Shown piece by piece: positions 44,114 through 50,514 of a stretch of DNA of 50,514 nt. This DNA is from an uncultured Rhodospirillales bacterium (lineage in GTDB: Bacteria > Pseudomonadota > Alphaproteobacteria > Acetobacterales > Acetobacteraceae), in the NCBI GenBank assembly GCA_903844135.1, contig CAIMSN010000142.1, forward strand, positions 1 through 50,514. Reading direction: 5' to 3'. Numbering within the stretch: the stretch's first letter is position 1; every line of letters starts with the position of its first letter. The position numbers and the translations under genes were made by a program. A model generated the notes under the pieces. The model ran no database searches. It was not told where the DNA came from and worked only from the letters and a program-made list of their open reading frames with translations.

Positions 44114-45034
44114 TCAGCGCTGCGGCATCGCCTCCGGCACCACCGTGCTCACGATCGACGCGTCCAGCGCCTCGTACTCGTGATAGCCGATCGTCTGATA
44201 CAACTCCGCCCTGGTCTGCATACGCTCGACCATGCCGTGCGTGCCGCCGTCGCGGCGGATCGCGGCATAGAGTTCCTGCTGCGCCTTGTTGGCGACGCGC
44301 AGCGAACTGACCGGCCAGATCACCATGCCGTAGCCGAAGCTCTCGAATTCCTGCGCGGTGAAGAACGGCGTGCGGCCGAATTCGGTCATGTTCGCGAGCA
44401 GCGTGACGCCCGGCATCCTGGCGGCGAACTCTCGGAACATCTCAGGCGTGGTCAGCGCCTCCGGGAAGATCGCGTCGGCGCCGGCCTCGACGTAGAGCTT
44501 CGCCCGCGCGACCGCGCCGTCCATGCCCTCCGATGCCGCCGCATCGGTGCGCGCCACCACCACCAGATGGCGGCGCGCCTGCACGGCGGCCGCGACCTTC
44601 ACCGCCATGTCGGTCGGCGTCGCCAGCTTCTTGTCGTTCAGATGGCCGCACTTCTTCGGCAGCACCTGGTCCTCGAGATGCACCGCGGCGGCGCCGGCCT
44701 CCTCGAAGCTGCGGACCATGTGCATGACGTTCAGCGCTTCGCCATAGCCGGTGTCGCCATCCACCAGCACCGGCAGGCCGGACGAGCGCGCCACCTGGCG
44801 GATGAAGAACGCCACCTCGTCCACGGTGATGATGCCGAGATCGGGCAGCCCCATCGAGGCGGTCATCGCCGCGCCGGACAGGTAGCAGGCCTCGAAGCCC
44901 GCCGCCCTGGCCTGCAGCGCGGCGTGGCCGTTATGGGCGCCTGGAATCTGCAGGATGCCGGGCCGCTCCAGCAGGCGACGAAAGCGCAGGCCGGCGGGCT
45001 GATCCGGCAGGTCGGACGCGTTCAGGTAGGGCAT
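44114..45034 (-). CDS. prpB: 2-methylisocitrate lyase
   Basis: PrpB splits 2-methylisocitrate into pyruvate and succinate, the last step of the methylcitrate cycle. The 306-residue product belongs to the isocitrate lyase superfamily: GAHNGHAALQARAAGFEA, LVDGDTGYGEALNV, the catalytic loop LPKKCGHLNDKKL with its cysteine, and VARTDAAASEGMDGAVARA. It begins 11 bases after prpC on the same strand. Confidence 0.95.
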   Translation of the reverse strand: MPYLNASDLPDQPAGLRFRRLLERPGILQIPGAHNGHAALQARAAGFEACYLSGAAMTASMGLPDLGIITVDEVAFFIRQVARSSGLPVLVDGDTGYGEALNVMHMVRSFEEAGAAAVHLEDQVLPKKCGHLNDKKLATPTDMAVKVAAAVQARRHLVVVARTDAAASEGMDGAVARAKLYVEAGADAIFPEALTTPEMFREFAARMPGVTLLANMTEFGRTPFFTAQEFESFGYGMVIWPVSSLRVANKAQQELYAAIRRDGGTHGMVERMQTRAELYQTIGYHEYEALDASIVSTVVPEAMPQR

Positions 45035-45045
45035 GATCCGATCCC

Positions 45046-46206
45046 TCAGCCGCGCTCTGCGAGCGGCACGAAACGCCGGTTCTCCGGCCCGACATAGTTG
45101 GCGGTCGGCCGGATGATCTTGCCGTCCTGGCGCTGCTCGATCACGTGCGCCGCCCAGCCGGCGGTACGCGCGATCACGAACAGCGGCGTGAACATCGCTG
45201 TCGGTATCCCCATCGCCGCGTAGCAGACCGCGGAGAACCAGTCCAGGTTCGGGAACATCTTCTTGGCGTCCGCCATCACGCTCTCGATCCGTTCGGCGAT
45301 GTCGAACCTGGCCAGCGAGCCGGTCTCCTCGCAGAGCTCGCGGGCGACCTGCTTGATCACCACGTTGCGCGGGTCGGAGATGGTGTAGACCGGATGGCCG
45401 AAGCCGATCACCACCTCCTTGCGCGCCACCCGGGCCAGGATATCGGCTTCCGCCGCGTCCGCGGTTGCGTAGCGGGCCTGGATCTCGAGCGCCGCCTCGT
45501 TGGCGCCGCCATGCTTCGGTCCGCGCAGCGCGCCGATGCCGCCGGTGATCGCCGAATACAGGTCCGACCCGGTGCCGGCGACGACGCGGGCGGCGAAGGT
45601 CGAGGCGTTGAACTCGTGCTCCGCGTACAGCACCAGAGACGCATGCATCGCCGCCACCCAGCGCGGCGGCGGCGTCTCGCCATGCAGCAGATGCAGGAAA
45701 TGGCCGCCGATGCTGTCGTCATCGGTCTCGACGTCGATGCTGACGCCGTTGTGGCTGTAGTGATACCAGACCAGCAGCATCGAGCCGAGCGACGCCATCA
45801 GCCGGTCGGCGATGTCTTGCGCTCCGGCGACGCTGTGGTCGTCCTTCTCCGGCAGCACGCAGCCCAGCGCCGACACGCCGGTACGCATCACGTCCATCGG
45901 ATGCGACGCGGCCGGCAGGCTCTCGAGGATCTCCCTGACCGCGGCGGGCACGCCGCGCAGACGCTTCAGTTTCAACCGGTAGGCCGACAGCTCCGCCGCG
46001 TTCGGCAGCGTGCCATGCACCAGCAGATGCGCGATCTCCTCGAAGCTGCAGGCGCGCGCCACGTCGATGATGTCGTAGCCGCGGTAATGCAGGTCGTTGC
46101 CGGACCGGCCGACGCTGCAAAGTGCGGTGTTGCCTGCCACCACGCCGGACAAAGCGACGGATTTCTTCGGCTTCGGCGCGGCGGCGTCGGTCACGGTCTG
46201 GTTCAT
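45046..46206 (-). CDS. prpC: 2-methylcitrate synthase
   Basis: PrpC condenses propionyl-CoA with oxaloacetate. The 386-residue citrate-synthase-fold protein shows [30 protein letters not shown] with one catalytic histidine, [13 protein letters not shown] with the second, and a late [20 protein letters not shown]. The context between prpD and prpB identifies it as methylcitrate rather than citrate synthase. Its ATG overlaps the prpD stop by one base (TGATG). Confidence 0.95.
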   Translation of the reverse strand: MNQTVTDAAAPKPKKSVALSGVVAGNTALCSVGRSGNDLHYRGYDIIDVARACSFEEIAHLLVHGTLPNAAELSAYRLKLKRLRGVPAAVREILESLPAASHPMDVMRTGVSALGCVLPEKDDHSVAGAQDIADRLMASLGSMLLVWYHYSHNGVSIDVETDDDSIGGHFLHLLHGETPPPRWVAAMHASLVLYAEHEFNASTFAARVVAGTGSDLYSAITGGIGALRGPKHGGANEAALEIQARYATADAAEADILARVARKEVVIGFGHPVYTISDPRNVVIKQVARELCEETGSLARFDIAERIESVMADAKKMFPNLDWFSAVCYAAMGIPTAMFTPLFVIARTAGWAAHVIEQRQDGKIIRPTANYVGPENRRFVPLAERG

Positions 46207-47705
46207 CAGAACAACCCCTTTCCGCCCCTGGCCAGATGGCCCTCCGGGAGCGCTATGGTCAGTCTCGCCAGCGCACTCGCGTCCAGCTCGGGCAGGCGCT
46301 GCACCAGGGAGAGGAAGCGCTCGATCTCCGCCGACTCCAGGATGCCCTCGGTCAGCACGTGGAACTTGTTGATGTAGTCGGGCCGCGTCCAGGGCGTCCT
46401 GCCCAGCGTGTGGGCGTTCGCCACCGCCAGCTCGCCCTCGATCGTGCGGCCGTCCTTCAGGGTGATGATGACCTTGCCACCGAACGCCTTTACCGCCGGA
46501 TCGTCGGAATGGTAGCGCGCGGTCCAGCGCGGATCCTCGACGGTGCGGATCTTGTTCCACAGCGCCACCGTGTCGGGCCGCTGCGCCCGCGCCGGCTCGT
46601 ACGACCGCACATGGTGCCAGGCGCCGTCCTGCAGCGCCACGGCGACGATGTACATGATCGAATGATCCAGCGTCTCGCGCGACGCCGCCGGATCGAACTT
46701 CTGCGGGTCGTTCGAGCCGGTGCCGATCACGTAATGCGTATGATGCGAGGTCTCGATCAGGATCGACTCGACATCGTCCCAGTTCTCCACCCGTCGGCCG
46801 AGTTCGAAGCTGAGATCGATCAGCGCCTGGCTCTGATACTCGGCGGAATGTTCCTTGGTGTAGGTGTCCAGGATCGCGCGCTTTGCCTCGCCCGGGCCGG
46901 GCAGCGGCACCTGGTAGTGCGCGCTCCTGCCGTCCAGCATCCAGGCGATCACGCTGTCCTCGCCCTCGTAGATCGGGCTCGGCGCGCCCTCGCCGCGCAT
47001 CGCCCGGTCCACCGCCTCGATCGCCAGCTTGCCGGCGTGGCTCGGCGCGAACGCCTTCCACGACGAGATCTCGCCCTTGCGCGACTGCCGCGTGGCGGTG
47101 GTGGTGTGCAGCGCCTGCTGCACCGCCTGATAGACGATCTCGGCCGGCAGCCCGAGCAGGGTGCCGATTCCGGCCGCGGCCGACGGGCCGAGATGCGCGA
47201 CATGGTCGATCTTGTGCTTGTGCAGGCTGATCGCCTTCACCAGGTCGACCTGGATCTCGTAGCCGGTCGCCAGGCCGCGGACCAGGTCGGCGCCGCTGGC
47301 CCCGGCCTGCTGCGCCACCGCCAGGATCGGCGGGATGTTGTCGCCGGGATGCGAGTATTCCGCCGCCAGGAAGGTGTCGTGGTAGTCGAGCTCGCGGACC
47401 GCGGTGCCGTTCGCCCAGGCGGCCCATTCCGCATGCACCCGCACGTCCGGACCCAGGCCGAACACCGTGGCGCCGCCCGGACGCGCATGGGCGAGCGCCT
47501 GGTCGCGCGCCGTCACCACCGGATGGCGGTTGACCGACGCGATCGCCACCGCGGCGTTGTCGATCATCCGGTTGACGATCATCTCGGCCACCTCCGGCGC
47601 GACCGCGACCGGATCGGCGGCGACCGCGGCGATCTTCCAGGCGAGCTGGTCCTCGCGACGCAGACGGTCGCTTTCCGGATGGACTCGGACATCATGAAGG
47701 ATCAT
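46206..47705 (-). CDS. prpD: 2-methylcitrate dehydratase
   Basis: PrpD dehydrates 2-methylcitrate, without an iron-sulfur cluster. The 499-residue MmgE/PrpD protein has [56 protein letters not shown] and LITLKDGR-type sequence (here [13 protein letters not shown]). The start [10 protein letters not shown] has GGGAG eight bases upstream and matches the family length. It is the first gene of prpD-C-B. The hydratase that rebuilds 2-methylisocitrate (an aconitase) is not in the window. Confidence 0.95.
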   Translation of the reverse strand: MILHDVRVHPESDRLRREDQLAWKIAAVAADPVAVAPEVAEMIVNRMIDNAAVAIASVNRHPVVTARDQALAHARPGGATVFGLGPDVRVHAEWAAWANGTAVRELDYHDTFLAAEYSHPGDNIPPILAVAQQAGASGADLVRGLATGYEIQVDLVKAISLHKHKIDHVAHLGPSAAAGIGTLLGLPAEIVYQAVQQALHTTTATRQSRKGEISSWKAFAPSHAGKLAIEAVDRAMRGEGAPSPIYEGEDSVIAWMLDGRSAHYQVPLPGPGEAKRAILDTYTKEHSAEYQSQALIDLSFELGRRVENWDDVESILIETSHHTHYVIGTGSNDPQKFDPAASRETLDHSIMYIVAVALQDGAWHHVRSYEPARAQRPDTVALWNKIRTVEDPRWTARYHSDDPAVKAFGGKVIITLKDGRTIEGELAVANAHTLGRTPWTRPDYINKFHVLTEGILESAEIERFLSLVQRLPELDASALARLTIALPEGHLARGGKGLF

Positions 47706-47929
47706 CGCGGCACTCCCGAATGTCGCCGGCGCACCCCGTCCGGGCCGGCGGTCTGGCGGCGCACTATCCGCCCGGCCCCGACCCGGATAAACCCCCGGCT
47801 CCGCAGAATCGTGCGAACGATCGACGAAGCTGTCGCGCCTCCGGCGCATCGCGGCTTGCCCGGCGCCGTCGCCGTCGCGGCTGTTAGGATTTTACCATCT
47901 GTGAAAAAAGTAACAAACGCCCGGCGGCG
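47706..47929 (-). promoter_or_regulatory. Leader region with possible prpDCB promoter
   Basis: On the minus strand TTGTTA (47916-47911) and TAAAAT (47894-47889), 16 bases apart, form the best promoter match of the gap, in an AT-rich island. It is about 185 bases before prpD, which leaves a long leader of normal base composition. No prpR or other regulator gene is adjacent. Confidence 0.35.
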
Positions 47930-48829
47930 TCAGGGCGGCCAGCCGTTCGCGACCGGGCGCAGCCGCGCCATCACCAGCGCGCCGTAGGCGACCGTGCCGG
48001 GCTCCCGATCGCCACCGATCGACGGCGTGCTGCCGTCGACATAGTTTTCCAGCACCCAGGCCGCCGGTCCGACGCCGCCGACCGTGATCCTCCGCGCCCA
48101 GGCGACGCTATCGGCCGGAAAGTGCGCCTCGCCGTTGGCGGGACTGACGATGTCGATGCACGGGATCGTCGACCGTGCGCACCATTCCAACTGCTGCCGG
48201 GCGAAGCGGACATAGCCCTGGCCCAGGATCCGGTAGAGCAGCGGCGGCGTATCCATCGCCAGCGCCCCGCCCGCCAGGGCCAGCCGCTTCGAGCGGTCCC
48301 AGTACGGATCGGACCAGTCGCGCGGATCCGACGACAAGTTGGGCGAGATCACCGGTGCGAGCCGTCGCACCCCGGCGGACCTGGCGGCCTCGACGAATGC
48401 GCGCCACGCCGCCTCCGTCGTGGAGGTCAGGTCCAGGTTGACCAGCGCCAGCGCCGGATACAGCCCGATGCCGTGATAGTTGCAGCGGATCAGCCGATCG
48501 ACGGCCAGCGGCGTGCCGAAGCCGATCTCCGCGATCGGCGCTGGACCGCCGGAGAAGGTGCGGATCGTCGCCGCCAGGCTCGCGGACGCGACCTGCGACG
48601 GGCATTCGCCGTGCGACTGCAGCAGCACGTAGCTCTCATGCGCGTAGAAGCCGCCGCCGGCCGCACGGAACTGCGCCGTCCGGGCAGGGTCGGCCAGGTT
48701 GCGCATGTCGGCGGTGACGCCGCCGAGATAGACCGGCGCGAGACGCGGTTCGCCGGACGCGGTGGTGCTGGCCGGCGAGAGCAGGGCCGACCACAGCAGC
48801 GCCGTCCCGATCGTCGCGCTAGGCCGCAT
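47930..48829 (-). CDS. Secreted protein of unknown function
   Basis: The 299-residue protein begins with a signal peptide (ATIGTALLWSALLSPAST). The mature part has YLGGVTADMRNLADPART, then YHGIGLYPALALVNLDL and VRRLAPVISPNLSSD, spaced like the strands of a TIM barrel, and a late IVSPANGEAHFP. No family was recognised; a glycoside-hydrolase-like fold is conceivable but unproven. Its first codons overlap the end of the upstream glycosyltransferase gene by 11 bases, so they are cotranscribed and may serve the same glycan. Confidence 0.75.
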   Translation of the reverse strand: MRPSATIGTALLWSALLSPASTTASGEPRLAPVYLGGVTADMRNLADPARTAQFRAAGGGFYAHESYVLLQSHGECPSQVASASLAATIRTFSGGPAPIAEIGFGTPLAVDRLIRCNYHGIGLYPALALVNLDLTSTTEAAWRAFVEAARSAGVRRLAPVISPNLSSDPRDWSDPYWDRSKRLALAGGALAMDTPPLLYRILGQGYVRFARQQLEWCARSTIPCIDIVSPANGEAHFPADSVAWARRITVGGVGPAAWVLENYVDGSTPSIGGDREPGTVAYGALVMARLRPVANGWPP

Positions 48830-49736
48830 CCAGCACCCGGCCTTCGCGATGCCCGGTGCGCACGTAATGCTCGAGCGGGTCGATCTCGGCCTCCTTCACG
48901 TCGAGATACCGGTCCAGGTAGCGCTCCGACAGGAACGGCTGCATCGACGGCACCAGCCCGTCTTCCGCGCCCTGGAACGGTCGGGGCATGTCCGAGAGCA
49001 GGTCGCGCATCTCCTGGTCGTTGCGCCACGGCGCGCGATAGATCGGGTCGGCGGCCAGTTCGCCGAGCAGGCGCGCATTCTCCGACAGGTCGCGCTCGTT
49101 GCCGCTGCTCTCGCTGTCCAGCAGCGCGATCCCGCCCTCGATCAGGTAGTAATGGTTCTCGGTCCCGGCCCGGGTCTGGTAGCGGAAGCCGCCGAAACCG
49201 GCGCGCAGGAAGCGGCCGGTGAAGTCGGAATGCTCGTGCCCGTAGCGCCCGAACCGGACATCCATGTAGCCGACGCAGGACAGCGCCTCGCTGGTCTGCG
49301 CGATCGCCATCCCCCCCACGGTCGGCCCGATCCCGGGTCGCGCCGCGGTCATGCCGCCGCCGATCAGGCTGTTCCGGTAGTGCGGGGGAATGAAGTTGAC
49401 GTGGCCGAACCGCCTGCAGGCGGCGATCCATTCCTGCTCCCATCCGTGCAGCACCGGGCAGGCGTCGTCGTCGAGCAGGATGATGGTGTGCGAGCGCCTG
49501 TGCTGGCTCAGATAGAACAAGCCGCGGTTCTTGTTCCAGGCGACGCCGCGGTTCCTGCCGCCGAGCACCGTCACGCCGGCATCCTGCAGCGCCGCGATGG
49601 TGCCGTCGCTCGATCCGTCGTCGCAGACCACCAGATCGAACGGCACGCTGGTGAGCCTCCGCAGCATCGCGACCTGGTCGAGCACCATTTCACGCCGGTT
49701 GTAGGTCGTGACCGCAATGCCGAGACTGCCACTCAT
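48819..49736 (-). CDS. Family 2 glycosyltransferase with a C-terminal surface-glycan motif
   Basis: The 305-residue protein has a GT-A domain: GIAVTTYNRREMVLDQVAML, VVCDDGSSDGT, then IILLDDDACPVL with the metal-site acids, and GYMDVRFGRYGHEHSDFTGR. The end, FLSERYLDRYLDVKEAEIDP then LEHYVRTGHREGR, matches a short repeat often found next to glycosyltransferases in Alphaproteobacteria. It may act with the neighbouring partial gene and the secreted protein. Confidence 0.88.
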   Translation of the reverse strand: MSGSLGIAVTTYNRREMVLDQVAMLRRLTSVPFDLVVCDDGSSDGTIAALQDAGVTVLGGRNRGVAWNKNRGLFYLSQHRRSHTIILLDDDACPVLHGWEQEWIAACRRFGHVNFIPPHYRNSLIGGGMTAARPGIGPTVGGMAIAQTSEALSCVGYMDVRFGRYGHEHSDFTGRFLRAGFGGFRYQTRAGTENHYYLIEGGIALLDSESSGNERDLSENARLLGELAADPIYRAPWRNDQEMRDLLSDMPRPFQGAEDGLVPSMQPFLSERYLDRYLDVKEAEIDPLEHYVRTGHREGRVLDAA

Positions 49737-49784
49737 CCTGCCTCTCCCCTCTCGACCGGCCGCAGCGCGGGCGCCTGGATCCCT

Positions 49785-50514
49785 CTACCGGCGCTCGGTC
49801 CGGTCCTGCGCTCGGTCTTGCGCCCGGTCTTGCGCATGACGGTCGACGAGCAGGCCCAGATAGCGTTCCATCGCCCGGTTTTTGTCGAGTCCGACGCCGA
49901 TGTTGAAGTGCGCCAAGCCGCTTGCCTGGTACGCCGGCGACGGTTCCACGCCCTGCAGGTGCCGGACCCAGCGATCCATGGTGGCGACGTCCGCGGCCTC
50001 CAGGCACTGCAGCACGTAGCCGTAGAAGGGCTGGTCGTAGGCGGCCCGATGCGCGTCGGGATGCTGGCGCCTGTAGCGCGCCCAGGCTTCCGCGACCGCC
50101 GCCAGCGGCGACAGACAGACCTGCCGGTTGCGCGCCGCGAACACGCCGTTGTTGATGCAGAAATGCAAGGCGCCGCGCGGGTCGTTCCCATAGAGGAACG
50201 CGCCGAACCAGTTGCCGTGCTGCGGGTCGAGATCCGCGATCGAGATGCCGGGAAACTCGCTGGAGATCAGAATGCGCTCCGACCGCGCCGCCGCCAGCAG
50301 CAGCGCCTCGATCGGCCGGTCGCAGACGATGTCGCTGTCGAGATAGAGGATCGGCTGGAACCCGTCGAACGCAGCGCTCTCCAGGATGCTGCGTCTGGCG
50401 CGGATGATGTCGTCGATGCCGTCGATCTGGTAGAACACCGTGTCCCAGCGGCCCGGATCGATGGCGCCGAGGAACTCCGCGACCGCCGGCCTGGTCCGGT
50501 CGCAGACCAGGCGA
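49785..50514 (-). CDS. Partial GT8-like glycosyltransferase at the window edge
   Basis: The gene runs off the right end, so its N-terminus is missing; 242 residues are visible. YLDSDIVCDRPIEALL contains a D-x-D metal site typical of GT8 enzymes, and ALHFCINNGVFAARN and AAYDQPFYGYVLQ fit the same fold. The tail AQDRAQDRAQDR is a three-unit 12-bp repeat (49800-49835). It precedes the GT2 gene by 48 bases on the same strand. Confidence 0.8.
   Translation of the reverse strand, partial: RLVCDRTRPAVAEFLGAIDPGRWDTVFYQIDGIDDIIRARRSILESAAFDGFQPILYLDSDIVCDRPIEALLLAAARSERILISSEFPGISIADLDPQHGNWFGAFLYGNDPRGALHFCINNGVFAARNRQVCLSPLAAVAEAWARYRRQHPDAHRAAYDQPFYGYVLQCLEAADVATMDRWVRHLQGVEPSPAYQASGLAHFNIGVGLDKNRAMERYLGLLVDRHAQDRAQDRAQDRTERR
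49800..49835 (-). repeat. Three 12-bp tandem units in the GT8-like tail
   Basis: Three successive 12-base units encode AQDR in frame just before the stop codon. They differ only at synonymous positions (CAA/CAG and CGG/CGA). Confidence 0.85.

Overview
The window is about 70% G+C chromosomal DNA from an alphaproteobacterium, most likely Acetobacteraceae or another Rhodospirillales member. This rests on gene orders and protein types, not on a search: trpB-trpA-accD-folC, a short HprK with a mannose-type EIIA, HPr and EI, fabI-aroC-pdxH, a DUF374 acyltransferase-waaA-lpxK run, an MbfA ferritin, a DUF3126 protein and an EcfG-type stress promoter. No rRNA, tRNA, CRISPR array, insertion sequence or prophage was seen. 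Coding density is very high and no stretch over 300 bases lacks a gene; the longest gaps (17147-17420, 37964-38208, 47706-47929, 27803-28007) are described as features.

Layout. 1-4151 (minus): a broken hydrolase-like gene at the edge, rho, a small secreted protein and corA. 4299-8681 (plus): trpB, trpA, accD and folC, overlapping by a few bases except for a double hairpin before folC; a nucleoside hydrolase follows. 9683-13314: a zinc module in which zur and an unknown gene (minus) diverge from znuA-znuC-znuB (plus) across a perfect Zur-type dyad. 13193-16581 (minus): a DUF3126 protein, a two-domain glycosyltransferase and a Rid-family protein. 16670-20160 (plus): a regulatory phosphotransferase chain, hprK-EIIA-HPr-EI, without rapZ. 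20203-25154 (plus): purH, mbfA, lolA, csbD (with a GGAAC-N16-CGTT promoter and an intrinsic terminator) and nagA. 25091-27802: rsmI and an LppC-like lipoprotein, divergent, then a small unknown gene. 28008-33013 (minus): fabI, aroC, a canonical parS centromere site, then acyltransferase, waaA and lpxK for lipid A-Kdo synthesis. 33172-37963: pdxH, a tandem universal stress protein, a histidine phosphatase and a large PLP-enzyme-like protein carrying a five-copy nonapeptide repeat. 38209-43048 (plus): rmlB-A-C-D for dTDP-rhamnose, a family 2 glycosyltransferase and a membrane protein. 43105-50514 (minus): a Tat-exported phosphoesterase, the methylcitrate genes prpD-C-B, a secreted protein and two glycosyltransferases, the last cut by the window edge.

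Themes. Cell-surface glycans recur (waaA/lpxK, rmlBACD and four glycosyltransferases). rho, trpBA-accD-folC and a perfect parS suggest that the window lies in the origin-proximal part of the chromosome. Short in-frame tandem repeats, each a multiple of 3 bp, sit in linkers or tails of at least six proteins. I did not find a clear new multi-gene system; the best leads are the repeat-bearing PLP-like protein with its repeat-rich upstream region facing the rml operon, the parS site, and the stress promoter of csbD.
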